This document shows, in pieces, positions 55,723-64,000 of a DNA stretch of 64,000 bases. The stretch's first letter is position 1. The number at the start of each line of letters is the position of its first letter. A model generated the notes under the pieces. The model did no database searches and was not told where the DNA came from. It worked only from the letters and a program-made list of their open reading frames with translations. Source of the stretch: Massilia kyonggiensis (lineage in GTDB: Bacteria > Pseudomonadota > Gammaproteobacteria > Burkholderiales > Burkholderiaceae_D); assembly GCF_024756235.1 (NCBI RefSeq), contig NZ_JANUGY010000003.1, positions 434,001 through 498,000 of the forward strand, written 5' to 3'. A program made the position numbers and the translations under genes.

Positions 55723-56913
55723 TCAGAAGGCATCGCCCGGTACGCGCACCCAGCCTTCCATCAACACGCGCGCGCTGCGGCTCATCACTGCCTTCGTGAC
55801 GACCCAGTCGCCGCCCTCCTGGCGCGCCTCGGCGCCCACGCGCAACGTGCCGGACGGATGGCCGAAGCGCACGGCCTCGTGCGCCCGCCCGCCCGCGGCG
55901 AGGCTCACCAGCGTGCCCGGGATCGCGGCCGCCGTGCCGATGGCGACGGCGGCCGTGCCCATCATCGCGTGGTGCAGCTTGCCCATCGACAGGGCGCGCA
56001 CGAGCAGGTCGATGGCGCCCGCCTCGACCCGCTTGCCGCTCGACGCCGTATAGGCCGCAGGCGGCGCGACGAAGGCGACCTTCGGCGTGTGCTGGCGCCG
56101 CGCGGCCTCCTCCACGTGCGCGATCAGGCCCATGCGCATGGCGCCGTAGGCACGGATCGTCTCGAACATCGCCAGCGCCTTCGGGTCGCCGTTGATCGCG
56201 TCCTGCAGTTCCGTGCCCGTGTAGCCGATGTCGGCCGCGTTCACGAACACGGTCGGGATGCCCGCGTTGATCAGCGTGGCCTTCAAGGTTCCTACGCCGG
56301 GCACCTCGAGGTCGTCGACCAGGTTCCCGGTCGGGAACATCGCGCCGCCTCCATCGCCCTCCTCGGCCGCCGGGTCCATGAATTCGAGCTGCACTTCGGC
56401 GGCCGGGAACGTGACGCCATCGAGCTCGAAGTCGCCCGTCTCCTGTACCTGCCCGTCCGCGACAGGCACGTGGGCCACGATCGTCTTGCCGATATTCGCC
56501 TGCCAGATGCGTACGGCCACGGTACCGTTGTCCGGGATGCGCGCGGGATCGATGAAGCCGTTCGCGATGGCATACGGGCCGATCGCGGCGGAGAGATTGC
56601 CGCAGTTGCCGCTCCAGTCGACGAACGGCTTGTCGATGGCGACCTGGCCGAACAGGTAGTCCACGTCGTGGCCGGGACGCGTGCTCGGCGCGACGATCAC
56701 GGTCTTGCTCGTGCTGGATGTGGCGCCGCCCATGCCGTCGATGTGCTTGGCGTACGGGTCGGGGCTGCCGATCACGCGCAACAGGAAGTTGTCGCGCGCC
56801 TCGCCGGGGACCTGCGCGGCTTCCGGCAGGTCTTGCAGGCGGAAGAACACGCCTTTGCTGGTGCCGCCGCGCATGTAGACGGCGGGGACTTTGATTTGGG
56901 GTGCGTGGGCCAT
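55723..56913 (-). CDS. prpF: 2-methylaconitate cis-trans isomerase
   Basis: A 396-residue PrpF-family isomerase: VPAVYMRGGTSKGVFFRL, SPDPYAKHIDGMGGATSSTSK and DWSGNCGNLSAAIGPYA with the active-site Cys. It makes the AcnD product usable in the methylcitrate cycle; the acnD-prpF pair replaces PrpD. It is the last gene of the propionate operon, 9 bases after acnD, with 129 bases before the next gene on the same strand. Confidence 0.94.
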   Translation of the reverse strand: MAHAPQIKVPAVYMRGGTSKGVFFRLQDLPEAAQVPGEARDNFLLRVIGSPDPYAKHIDGMGGATSSTSKTVIVAPSTRPGHDVDYLFGQVAIDKPFVDWSGNCGNLSAAIGPYAIANGFIDPARIPDNGTVAVRIWQANIGKTIVAHVPVADGQVQETGDFELDGVTFPAAEVQLEFMDPAAEEGDGGGAMFPTGNLVDDLEVPGVGTLKATLINAGIPTVFVNAADIGYTGTELQDAINGDPKALAMFETIRAYGAMRMGLIAHVEEAARRQHTPKVAFVAPPAAYTASSGKRVEAGAIDLLVRALSMGKLHHAMMGTAAVAIGTAAAIPGTLVSLAAGGRAHEAVRFGHPSGTLRVGAEARQEGGDWVVTKAVMSRSARVLMEGWVRVPGDAF

Positions 56914-56922
56914 GGGATTCCT

Positions 56923-59523
56923 TTACGCCGCGACTTTGGACGATGCGAGGAAGTCCTGCGCAAACCGCTGCAGCACCCCACCCGCCTCGTAGATCGACAC
57001 TTCCTCGGCCGTATCGAGACGGCAAATCACCGGCACCTCGACGGTCTCGCCGTTGCGACGGTGGATCACCAGCGTCAGCGTGGCGCGCGGCGTCCGCTCG
57101 CCCACGACGTCGAACGTCTCCGTGCCGTCGATGCCCAGCGTGAGGCGCGTGGTCCCCGGCTGGAATTCCAGCGGCAGCACGCCCATGCCGACGAGGTTCG
57201 TGCGGTGGATGCGCTCGAAGCCTTCGGCCACGATGGCTTCCACGCCCGCCAGCCGCACGCCTTTCGCGGCCCAGTCGCGCGACGAGCCCTGGCCGTAATC
57301 GGCACCGGCAATCACGATCAGCGGCTGCTTGCGCTCCATGTACGTCTCGATCGCTTCCCACATGCGGGTGACCTGGCCTTCCGGCTCGATGCGGGCGAGC
57401 GAACCAGCCTTTACGCTGCCGTCCGCATTGCGCACCATCTCGTTCTTCAGCGTGGGGTTCGCGAACGTGGCGCGCTGCGCCGTCAGGTGGTCGCCGCGGT
57501 GCGTCGCGTACGAATTGAAATCTTCTTCCGGCAGGCCCATCTTCGCGAGATATTCGCCCGCGGCGCTGTCCGGCATGATCGCGTTGGACGGCGACAGGTG
57601 ATCGGTCGTGATGTTGTCGCCGAGGACCGCCAGCGGGCGCATGCCTTTCAAAGTCCGTTCGCCCGCGAGCGCGCCTTCCCAATACGGCGGACGGCGGATG
57701 TAGGTGCTCATCGGGCGCCAGTCGTACAGCGGCGATACGGGAGCGTCGCCGGCTTCGCGGCGCGCGAACATGATGTCGTAGACCTTGCGGAACTGCTGCG
57801 GCTTCACGGCCTGCTCGACGACGGCGTCGATCTCCGCATCGTTCGGCCAGATGTCCGCGAGGCGCACCGGATTGCCGGCCGCGTCGACACCCAGCACGTC
57901 CTTCTCGATGTCGAAGCGGATCGTGCCCGCGATGGCGTACGCGACGACGAGCGCCGGCGACGCGAGGAACGCCTGCTTCGCATACGGGTGGATGCGGCCG
58001 TCGAAGTTGCGGTTGCCCGACAGGACTGCCGTCGCATACAGGTCGCGTTCGACGATCTCCTGCTGGATCGCCGGGTCCAGCGCGCCCGACATGCCGTTGC
58101 AGGTCGTGCACGCGAAGGCGACGACGCCGAAGCCCAGTTTCTCCAGCTCCGGCAGCAGCCCCGCCTCTTCCAGGTACAGCGGCACGGCCTTGGAGCCCGG
58201 CGCGAGCGACGACTTCACCCACGGCTTGCGCGCGAGCCCGCGCGCGTTCGCGTTGCGCGCGAGGAGGCCCGCGGCCACCATGTTGCGCGGATTGTTCGTG
58301 TTCGTGCAGCTCGTGATGGCGGCGATGATGACGGCGCCGTCGGGCATCTTGCCCGGCTCGTTCTCGATTCGGCCCGTGATGCCGTGCTGCGCAAGCTCCG
58401 ACGTCGCCACGCGCTTGTGCGGGTTGGACGGGCCGGCGATGTTGCGCACGACGGTCGCCAGATCGAAACGAAGCACGCGCTCGTATTCCGCGTTCTTGAG
58501 CGTGTCCGCCCACAGGCCCGTTTCCTTCGCATACAGCTCGACCAGTTTCACGAGGTCGTCGTCGCGGCCCGTCAGCTTCAGGTATTTGATCGTTTGCTCG
58601 TCGATGGCGAACATCGCCGCGGTCGCGCCGTATTCGGGGGCCATGTTGGAGATCGTCGCCCGGTCGCCCAGGGTGAGGTTCGCCGCGCCTTCGCCATGGA
58701 ACTCGAGGTAGGCCGACACCACTTTCGACTTGCGCAGGAATTCCGTCAGCGCCAGCACGATGTCGGTCGCGGTGATGCCGGGGCCCGGCTTTCCGGTCAG
58801 CTCGACGCCGACGATGTCCGGCAGGCGCATGTACGACGCGCGGCCCAGCATGACGCTTTCCGCTTCCAGGCCACCGACGCCGATCGCGATGACGCCCAGC
58901 GCGTCGACCATCGGCGTGTGCGAGTCGGTGCCGACGAGCGTGTCGGGGAACGCGACACCATCCTTCACCTGCACGACGGGGCTCATGCGCTCCAGGTTGA
59001 TCTGGTGGAGGATGCCGTTCCCCGGCGGGATCACGTCGACGTTTTCGAACGCCTTGCGGGTCCATTCGATGAAGTCGAAGCGGTCTTCGTTGCGGCGGTC
59101 CTCGATGGCGCGGTTCTTCGCGAACGCGTCCGGATCGAAGCCGCCACACTCCACCGCGAGCGAGTGGTCGACGACGAGCTGCGTCGGCACGACCGGGTTC
59201 ACGAGGGCCGGATTGCCGCCCTCCTGCGCGATGGCGTCGCGCAGGCCGGCCAGGTCGACGAGCGCGGTCTGGCCAAGGATGTCGTGGCACACGACGCGCG
59301 CGGGGAACCACGGGAAATCGAGGTCGCGCTTGCGCTCGATGATCTGCTTCAGCGACGGTACGAGCGCGACGGGATCGCAGCGGCGCACGAGGTTTTCGGC
59401 CAGCACGCGCGAGGTGTACGGGAGCGTGTCCCAGGCGCCCGGCTGGATCTCCTCGACGGCGGCTTGCGCGTCGAAGTAGTGCAGGTTGGTGCCGTGCAGG
59501 GGCTTACGGTATTGGCTGTTCAT
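56923..59523 (-). CDS. acnD: Fe/S-dependent 2-methylisocitrate dehydratase
   Basis: An 866-residue aconitase-family enzyme. The cluster ligands are ITSCTNTNNPRNM and FACTTCNGMSGALDP; DADYGQGSSRDW-type residues appear as AGADYGQGSSRDWAAKG. The length and neighbours (prpF, prpC) identify the AcnD branch rather than AcnA. Start chosen at 59523 (MNSQYRKPL), five bases after the GNAT gene stop; an in-frame GTG lies three codons earlier. It dehydrates 2-methylcitrate to 2-methylaconitate, completed by PrpF. Confidence 0.95.
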   Translation of the reverse strand: MNSQYRKPLHGTNLHYFDAQAAVEEIQPGAWDTLPYTSRVLAENLVRRCDPVALVPSLKQIIERKRDLDFPWFPARVVCHDILGQTALVDLAGLRDAIAQEGGNPALVNPVVPTQLVVDHSLAVECGGFDPDAFAKNRAIEDRRNEDRFDFIEWTRKAFENVDVIPPGNGILHQINLERMSPVVQVKDGVAFPDTLVGTDSHTPMVDALGVIAIGVGGLEAESVMLGRASYMRLPDIVGVELTGKPGPGITATDIVLALTEFLRKSKVVSAYLEFHGEGAANLTLGDRATISNMAPEYGATAAMFAIDEQTIKYLKLTGRDDDLVKLVELYAKETGLWADTLKNAEYERVLRFDLATVVRNIAGPSNPHKRVATSELAQHGITGRIENEPGKMPDGAVIIAAITSCTNTNNPRNMVAAGLLARNANARGLARKPWVKSSLAPGSKAVPLYLEEAGLLPELEKLGFGVVAFACTTCNGMSGALDPAIQQEIVERDLYATAVLSGNRNFDGRIHPYAKQAFLASPALVVAYAIAGTIRFDIEKDVLGVDAAGNPVRLADIWPNDAEIDAVVEQAVKPQQFRKVYDIMFARREAGDAPVSPLYDWRPMSTYIRRPPYWEGALAGERTLKGMRPLAVLGDNITTDHLSPSNAIMPDSAAGEYLAKMGLPEEDFNSYATHRGDHLTAQRATFANPTLKNEMVRNADGSVKAGSLARIEPEGQVTRMWEAIETYMERKQPLIVIAGADYGQGSSRDWAAKGVRLAGVEAIVAEGFERIHRTNLVGMGVLPLEFQPGTTRLTLGIDGTETFDVVGERTPRATLTLVIHRRNGETVEVPVICRLDTAEEVSIYEAGGVLQRFAQDFLASSKVAA

Positions 59524-59528
59524 GGGAT

Positions 59529-60050
59529 TCACGATGAAACGAGAGGAAGGTGCAGGTGGTGGATCGCACGGTACCCGCCCTCATGATAAATGGCGTCCGG
59601 CTCGACGCCGAAGGGTTGGAAGCCGAACGCGTCGTACAGGCGGCGCGCGGGCACGTTGCCGTCGATGAGCGTCAAGGTCAGGCGGCGCAGGTGGCCCAGC
59701 GCACGCGCGTGGTCGATCAGGTGCGCCGTCAGCAGGCGTCCGATGCCGGCGCGCTGGTGGCTCTGCGCGACCATCAGGCTGTTCAGGCTCGCGGAATGGC
59801 GCAGCCGGCTGCCCGCCTTGGCGCGCAGGCAGATGGCGCCGACGAGCGCGGCGCCGTCGAAGGCGCCGAACCACGTGTAGTCGGGCCGCGCCAGCCGGTC
59901 GGCATGCCAGGCTTCCGATTGCGCGAGCGCGTCCTCGTACGCGGGGCCGTGCGCGAACTGGAAGTCGCGCAGGCTTTCCAGGCGCAGCGCGCGGTAAGGC
60001 GCCGCGTCGGCGGCGCCGAGGAGACGGATGTGGATGCCGCCGGCGTCCAT
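59529..60050 (-). CDS. GNAT-family N-acetyltransferase inside the propionate operon
   Basis: A 173-residue acetyltransferase: ALRLESLRDFQFAHG, an acetyl-CoA-binding pattern QRAGIGRLLTAHLIDHARALG (Q/RxxGxG/A) and LTLIDGNVPARRLYDAFGFQPFG. The gene fits between prpC (2 bases) and acnD (5 bases) with no room for its own promoter, so it must be co-transcribed. GNAT enzymes acylate small molecules or protein lysines; regulation of an acyl-CoA enzyme of this pathway is a reasonable guess, not shown. Its start follows the prpC stop closely. Confidence 0.85.
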   Translation of the reverse strand: MDAGGIHIRLLGAADAAPYRALRLESLRDFQFAHGPAYEDALAQSEAWHADRLARPDYTWFGAFDGAALVGAICLRAKAGSRLRHSASLNSLMVAQSHQRAGIGRLLTAHLIDHARALGHLRRLTLTLIDGNVPARRLYDAFGFQPFGVEPDAIYHEGGYRAIHHLHLPLVSS

Positions 60051-60052
60051 CT

Positions 60053-61213
60053 TCACTTGCGCTCGGCCAGCGGCACGAACTTCAGGTCTTCCGGACCGAC
60101 GTAGTTCGCGCTCGGGCGGATGATCTTGTTGTCGATGCGCTGCTCGATGATGTGCGCGGACCAGCCGGACGTGCGCGAGATGACGAACAGCGGCGTGAAC
60201 ATCGCCGTCGGCACGCCCATCATGTGGTACGACACGGCCGAGAACCAGTCGAGGTTCGGGAACATCTTTTTCACTTCCCACATCACGGATTCGAGGCGCT
60301 CGGCGATGTCGAACATCTTCATCGAGCCGGCTTCCTGCGACAGCGTGCGCGCCACTTCCTTGATCACCTTGTTGCGCGGGTCGGAGATCGTGTAGACCGG
60401 GTGGCCGAAGCCGATGACGACTTCCTTGTTCGCCACGCGGTTGCGGATGTCGGCTTCCGCTTCGTCCGGATTCTCGTAGCGCTTCTGGATGTCGAGCGCG
60501 ACTTCATTGGCGCCGCCGTGCTTCGGACCGCGCAGTGCGCCGATCGCGCCCGTGATGGCCGAGTAGATGTCGGAACCGGTGCCGGCGATGACGCGGCCGG
60601 TGAACGTCGACGCGTTGAACTCGTGTTCCGCGTACAGGATCAGCGACGTGTGCATGGCCTTGACCCACTCGTCCGACGGCTTGAAGCCGTGCAGCAGGTG
60701 CAGGAAATGGCCGCCGATCGAATCGTCGTCCGTCTCCACGTCGATGCGCTTGCCGTTATGGCTGTAGTGGTACCAGTACAGCAGCATCGAGCCGAACGAC
60801 GCCATCAGGCGGTCGGCGATGTCGCGCGCGCCGGCGATGTTGTGGTCGTCCTTTTCCGGCAGCACGCAGCCCAGCACCGACGCGCCCGTGCGCATCACGT
60901 CCATCGGATGGGCGCCGGCCGGCAGCGCCTCCAGCGCGGCCTTCACGGCGTGCGGCAGGCCGCGCAGCGATTTCAGCTTGGCCTTGTAGCCGCGCAGTTC
61001 CGCCTCGTTCGGCAGCTTGCCGTGCACGAGCAGGTAGGCGATTTCCTCGAACTCGCTGTTGCCGGCGACATCCAGGATGTCGTAGCCGCGGTAGTGCAGG
61101 TCGTTGCCGGAGCGGCCCACGGAGCACAGCGCGGTATTGCCGGCGGCGACGCCGGACAGCGCGACGGATTTCTTCGGTTTGAAGGTGGGCGTATCGGTCT
61201 TCACGTCGGTCAT
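60053..61213 (-). CDS. prpC: 2-methylcitrate synthase
   Basis: A 386-residue citrate-synthase-fold enzyme that condenses propionyl-CoA with oxaloacetate. Catalytic regions: [27 protein letters not shown] with the conserved His, [18 protein letters not shown] with the second His, and the later Asp. The size and operon position fit PrpC rather than GltA. AAGGAGACGCAA precedes the ATG, a strong ribosome-binding site, 14 bases after prpB. Confidence 0.95.
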   Translation of the reverse strand: MTDVKTDTPTFKPKKSVALSGVAAGNTALCSVGRSGNDLHYRGYDILDVAGNSEFEEIAYLLVHGKLPNEAELRGYKAKLKSLRGLPHAVKAALEALPAGAHPMDVMRTGASVLGCVLPEKDDHNIAGARDIADRLMASFGSMLLYWYHYSHNGKRIDVETDDDSIGGHFLHLLHGFKPSDEWVKAMHTSLILYAEHEFNASTFTGRVIAGTGSDIYSAITGAIGALRGPKHGGANEVALDIQKRYENPDEAEADIRNRVANKEVVIGFGHPVYTISDPRNKVIKEVARTLSQEAGSMKMFDIAERLESVMWEVKKMFPNLDWFSAVSYHMMGVPTAMFTPLFVISRTSGWSAHIIEQRIDNKIIRPSANYVGPEDLKFVPLAERK

Positions 61214-61227
61214 TTGCGTCTCCTTGT

Positions 61228-62118
61228 TTATTTGATTTTATTTTGTGCGAACAGCGCGTCGAGCTTCTGTTCGTAGCTGTGGTAATCGATGCGCTCGTAC
61301 AGTTCGGCGCGGGTCTGCATGGTGTCGACGACATTCTTCTGCGTACCGTCGCGGCGGATGGCCTCGTAGACGTTTTCCGCGGCCTTGTTCATCGCGCGGA
61401 ATGCCGAGAGCGGGTACAGCACGATGTCGACGTCGGCGCTGCGCAGCTCGTCCACGGTGAACAGCGGCGTCGAACCGAATTCCGTGATGTTCGCGAGGAT
61501 CGGCACCTTCACCGCTTTCTTGAATTGTGCGTACATCTCGATACTCGTAATGGCTTCCGGGAAGATCATGTCGGCGCCCGCCTCCACGCACGCCACCGCG
61601 CGCTCCACGGCTTTATCCAGACCCTCGACGGCCAGCGCGTCCGTGCGCGCCATGATGACGAAGTCGTCGTCCGTGCGCGCATCGACGGCGGCCTTCACGC
61701 GGTCGACCATCTCGCCCTGGGTGACGATCTCCTTGCCGGGACGGTGGCCGCAGCGCTTGGCGCCGACCTGGTCCTCGATGTGGCAGGCGCCCGCGCCGGC
61801 CTTGATCAGCGAACGCACGGTGCGTGCGACGTTGAAGGCGGACGCGCCGAAGCCCGTGTCGATGTCGACGAGCAGCGGCAGGTCACACACGTCGGTGATG
61901 CGGCGCACGTCGATCAGCACGTCTTCGAGACCGGAGATGCCGAGGTCCGGCAGGCCCAGCGACCCGGCCGCGACGCCGCCGCCCGACAGGTAGATCGCAC
62001 GGTAGCCGGCCCGCTTGGCCAGCAGCGCGTGGTTGGCGTTGATGGCGCCGATGACCTGCAGCGGATGTTCTTCCTGGACGGCCTGGCGGAATTTGGCGCC
62101 GGCGGATTGTTGGCTCAT
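61228..62118 (-). CDS. prpB: 2-methylisocitrate lyase
   Basis: A 296-residue isocitrate-lyase-superfamily enzyme. The active-site motif KRCGH ([14 protein letters not shown]) and metal region [10 protein letters not shown] are present, with the front [14 protein letters not shown]-like strand ([23 protein letters not shown]). It splits 2-methylisocitrate into pyruvate and succinate. As the first gene of the operon it is preceded by a sigma-54 type promoter. Confidence 0.96.
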   Translation of the reverse strand: MSQQSAGAKFRQAVQEEHPLQVIGAINANHALLAKRAGYRAIYLSGGGVAAGSLGLPDLGISGLEDVLIDVRRITDVCDLPLLVDIDTGFGASAFNVARTVRSLIKAGAGACHIEDQVGAKRCGHRPGKEIVTQGEMVDRVKAAVDARTDDDFVIMARTDALAVEGLDKAVERAVACVEAGADMIFPEAITSIEMYAQFKKAVKVPILANITEFGSTPLFTVDELRSADVDIVLYPLSAFRAMNKAAENVYEAIRRDGTQKNVVDTMQTRAELYERIDYHSYEQKLDALFAQNKIK

Positions 62119-62163
62119 GTCCTACCCTTTCCTGATGCGTTCTGTGATGGTGGCCCAAGGGTT

Positions 62164-62179
62164 TGCAAGGAGCGTGCCA
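62164..62179 (-). promoter_or_regulatory. Sigma-54 (-24/-12) promoter of the prp operon
   Basis: On the minus strand the sequence is TGGCACGCTCCTTGCA, a full match to the TGGCACG-N4-TTGCW consensus. The predicted start would be near 62153, leaving a leader of about 35 bases to prpB. In enterobacteria, prpBCDE is sigma-54-dependent and activated by PrpR with 2-methylcitrate; the same control is inferred here. Confidence 0.88.
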
Positions 62180-62243
62180 GTCGTCCGGCACCGCAGACAG
62201 CCCGGATATTCAAGGAGTTGAGTGGTTCGCCCAGCCTTGTCAT

Positions 62244-62268
62244 GTTTCATCGCGTTTCAAAATGAAAC
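62244..62268 (-). promoter_or_regulatory. GTTTCA/TGAAAC repeats, candidate PrpR enhancer site
   Basis: GTTTCA occurs at 62244 and 62254 (10 bases apart, one helical turn) and the second forms a perfect palindrome with TGAAAC (62263-62268) around AAA. The site lies about 65-105 bases upstream of the sigma-54 promoter, a normal enhancer distance. It is also about 65-90 bases upstream of the divergent hydrolase gene. Binding by PrpR is inferred; no prpR gene is in the window. Confidence 0.6.
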
Positions 62269-62333
62269 AGCGTTGACACACGAAAGGAAACTGAACACAC
62301 TGCGCGCGACCCTTCACCACGACGAGGACCACC

Positions 62334-63452
62334 ATGTTCGAACGCTCATCCAGGCTGTGCGCCGCGCTGCTGGCAAGCCTGTCCATCACCACGCTCGCGC
62401 ATGCGGGCGGCCCGGACAGCCGCGCCGAGGCAGTGAAAATCATCGCCGACATGCGCCGCATCGTCACGCCGCAAGGCATCGAACAGACGCGGGCAGTGCG
62501 CATCGGCGGCATCGACCAGTGGATCAGCGTGCGCGGCACGGACCGGCGCAATCCCGTGCTGCTGTTCCTGCACGGCGGCCCCGGTTACGTCGCGATGCCG
62601 ACGAGCTGGTATTTCCAGCGCGGCTGGGAAGAATATTTCACGGTCGTGCAATGGGACCAGCGTGGCGCCGGCAAGACGTATGCCGCCAACGACCCGGTCA
62701 AGATCGCGCCCACGATGACGCGGGCGCGCATGCTGGCCGACGCCGAAGAGATGGTCGCGTTCCTCCGCAAGGAATTCGGCAAGGACCGCATCTTCGTGCT
62801 GGGCCACTCGTGGGGTTCGTCGCTGGGCATCCAGCTGGCCCAGCGCCATCCGGACTGGCTGCACGCGTACATCGGCATCGGCCAGGTGACGGATGCGATG
62901 GAGAGCGAACGGCGCAGCTGGCACTACACGATGGAGGCGGCGCGCAAGGAAGGCAACGAAGACGCGATCCGCGAACTGCAATCGATCGCGCCCTACGCCG
63001 CGCCGGGCAAGCCGCTCGTGCTGAAGGACCTGTACCTGCAGCGCAAATGGCTCGCGCGCTATGGCGGCGCCGTGTACGGCCGGACCGGGTTCGACGCGGA
63101 ATCGGCGGCCGCGAAGCTGGCGCCGGAATACTCGGATGCCGACCTGAAGACCATGTGGGACGGCACGGAATTCTCGTCCAGCCGGATGCTGACGGACGTG
63201 CTCACGCAGGATTTCAGTGTTTATACCAAGTTCGACTGCCCCATCGTCATCTTCAACGGCCGGCACGACTACAACGTGTCGGCGTCGGCTACGGCGGAAT
63301 GGTTCGAGAAGGTGAAGGCGCCTTCGAAACAGCTCGTGTGGTTCGAGGATTCCGCGCACGAGATCTTCAACGAGGAACCGGGCAAGACGCTGGTCTCGCT
63401 CGTGAAGTATGCGCGGCCGTTCGCCGAGAAGGCCGGCGACGTGGCGCCATAA
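62334..63452 (+). CDS. Secreted alpha/beta hydrolase (proline-iminopeptidase-like)
   Basis: A 372-residue protein with a signal peptide (ending LSITTLAHAGGPD). Alpha/beta hydrolase features: oxyanion-hole LLFLHGGPGYVAM, VVQWDQRGAGKTYA, nucleophile GHSWGS, acid in IFNGRHDYNV and catalytic His in EDSAHEIFNEEP. The HGGPG and WDQRGAGKS-like motifs are typical of the S33 prolyl iminopeptidase group. Substrate unknown. It diverges from prpB. Confidence 0.85.
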   Translation: MFERSSRLCAALLASLSITTLAHAGGPDSRAEAVKIIADMRRIVTPQGIEQTRAVRIGGIDQWISVRGTDRRNPVLLFLHGGPGYVAMPTSWYFQRGWEEYFTVVQWDQRGAGKTYAANDPVKIAPTMTRARMLADAEEMVAFLRKEFGKDRIFVLGHSWGSSLGIQLAQRHPDWLHAYIGIGQVTDAMESERRSWHYTMEAARKEGNEDAIRELQSIAPYAAPGKPLVLKDLYLQRKWLARYGGAVYGRTGFDAESAAAKLAPEYSDADLKTMWDGTEFSSSRMLTDVLTQDFSVYTKFDCPIVIFNGRHDYNVSASATAEWFEKVKAPSKQLVWFEDSAHEIFNEEPGKTLVSLVKYARPFAEKAGDVAP

Positions 63453-63483
63453 AAGAAAAACCCGCACGCGGGTGCGTGCGGGT
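63452..63483 (-). terminator. Rho-independent terminator of the symporter gene
   Basis: On the minus strand ACCCGCACGC (63483-63474) pairs perfectly with GCGTGCGGGT (63469-63460) over an ACCC loop and is followed by TTTTCTTTT. No T-run follows on the plus strand, so it belongs to the leftward gene; the hairpin could still weakly affect the convergent hydrolase. Confidence 0.85.
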
Positions 63484-63502
63484 CTGAGGGATCGAAGTTC
63501 GA

Positions 63503-64000
63503 TCAGTGTGCCGATGCGGCAGCTGCACCGATACCGGTCTCCGAACGCACTTCCTGTGCTTCGTAGCCGGCCTTGTCGATGGCGGCACGCGGGCTCTTGT
63601 CGGTGACCGAGAACAGCCACACGCCGACGAAGCCGACGGTCATCGAGAACAGCGCCGGCGACGTGTACGGGAAGATCTCGTGCGCATTGTGGAACACGTC
63701 GACCCACACGGATTTCGACAGCAGCGTCAGGATGACGGCGGTTGCCAGGCCCAGGAAGCCGCCCACGGTCGCGCCGCGGGTGGTGCACTTGCTCCACAGG
63801 ACGGACATGAACAGCACCGGGAAGTTGGCCGAAGCCGCGATCGCGAAAGCCAGCGAGACCATGAAGGCCACGTTGATCGTCTCGAACACATAGCCCAGGA
63901 AGACGGCGACGATGCCCAGGCAGACCGTGGTGATCTTCGACACGCGCAGTTCGCTGCCCGGGGCCGGCTGGCCTTTCTTGATGACGGTGGCGTACAGGTC
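63503..64000 (-). CDS. actP: Sodium:solute symporter, acetate permease type (N-terminus outside window)
   Basis: The C-terminal 165 residues of a membrane transporter. The first visible residues are DLYATVIKKGQPAPGSELRVSKITT, a cytoplasmic loop typical of ActP, followed by hydrophobic helices (VCLGIVAVFLGYVFE, VAFMVSLAFAIAASANFPVLFMSVLWSKCTTRGATVGGFLG) and a short C-terminal tail. ActP takes up acetate and propionate with sodium or protons. The position beside a propionate operon fits. The gene enters from the right edge, so no start is visible. Confidence 0.88.
   Translation of the reverse strand, partial: DLYATVIKKGQPAPGSELRVSKITTVCLGIVAVFLGYVFETINVAFMVSLAFAIAASANFPVLFMSVLWSKCTTRGATVGGFLGLATAVILTLLSKSVWVDVFHNAHEIFPYTSPALFSMTVGFVGVWLFSVTDKSPRAAIDKAGYEAQEVRSETGIGAAAASAH

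Noticed and set aside
55858-59586. Very long open frame (over 1200 codons) on the plus strand opposite acnD and prpF
   Set aside because: It is the antisense frame of two well-recognised enzymes in GC-rich DNA; the translation is rich in Arg, His, Val and Asp and shows no domain.

Overview
The window is a high-GC (roughly 65%) stretch of a betaproteobacterial chromosome. Gene content and protein style point to Oxalobacteraceae, most likely Massilia/Telluria or a close relative: a complete Wsp operon, the prpB-prpC-acnD-prpF methylcitrate set, a DUF934-containing sulfur operon, a DUF4214 surface-type protein and many PAS/GGDEF/EAL proteins. The genus is an inference; no rRNA or tRNA gene is present to anchor it. 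No prophage, CRISPR array or intact insertion sequence was seen. The only mobile-looking sequence is a small REP/MITE-like element near 12.1-12.3 kb.

Layout. 0-6.5 kb: an HPP-family membrane protein cut by the left edge, a MarR regulator coupled to a ClC chloride channel/transporter with CBS domains, a secreted metallo-beta-lactamase-fold hydrolase and a hybrid sensor kinase. 6.5-12.1 kb: housekeeping genes (orn, an M48 protease, phhB, rsgA, argF, argG). 12.1-15.3 kb: the repeat element, a Fur-box-controlled TonB-dependent siderophore receptor and a YkgJ-type cysteine-cluster protein. 15.4-23.7 kb: wspA-B-C-D-E-F-R, an envelope-sensing chemotaxis-like pathway whose output is a diguanylate cyclase. 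It is followed by murB and yajQ, the latter a reported c-di-GMP-binding family. 25.4-35.0 kb: a nitronate-monooxygenase-like flavoprotein, a GGDEF/EAL protein with a damaged EAL domain, a DHH phosphoesterase, an AlgZ/LytS-type kinase with a LytTR regulator, an orphan NarX-type kinase and a porin.

35.0-47 kb is centred on assimilatory sulfate reduction. cysB and a methyltransferase diverge from cysI-DUF934-cysH-cysD-cysN-cobA. CysH carries the Cys-Cys and CxxC motifs of APS reductases, and CysN is not fused to an APS kinase, so the route is probably sulfate to APS to sulfite to sulfide. CobA (SUMT) and CbiX supply siroheme, but a large DUF4214 protein gene lies between them. 46.4-52.7 kb: lptG/lptF (LPS export), pepA, a small lipoprotein, two small proteins and exodeoxyribonuclease III. 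52.7-55.6 kb: a four-PAS GGDEF/EVL protein.

55.7-62.3 kb is a methylcitrate (propionate) operon, prpB-prpC-GNAT-acnD-prpF. A sequence matching the sigma-54 -24/-12 consensus (TGGCACG-N4-TTGCA) precedes it, with GTTTCA/TGAAAC repeats upstream that look like enhancer sites for a PrpR-type activator. An acetyltransferase gene sits inside the operon. The window ends with an alpha/beta hydrolase and the C-terminal part of an acetate-type sodium:solute symporter. Signal transduction is unusually dense: besides Wsp there are three other sensor kinases and two other GGDEF/EAL proteins in 64 kb.
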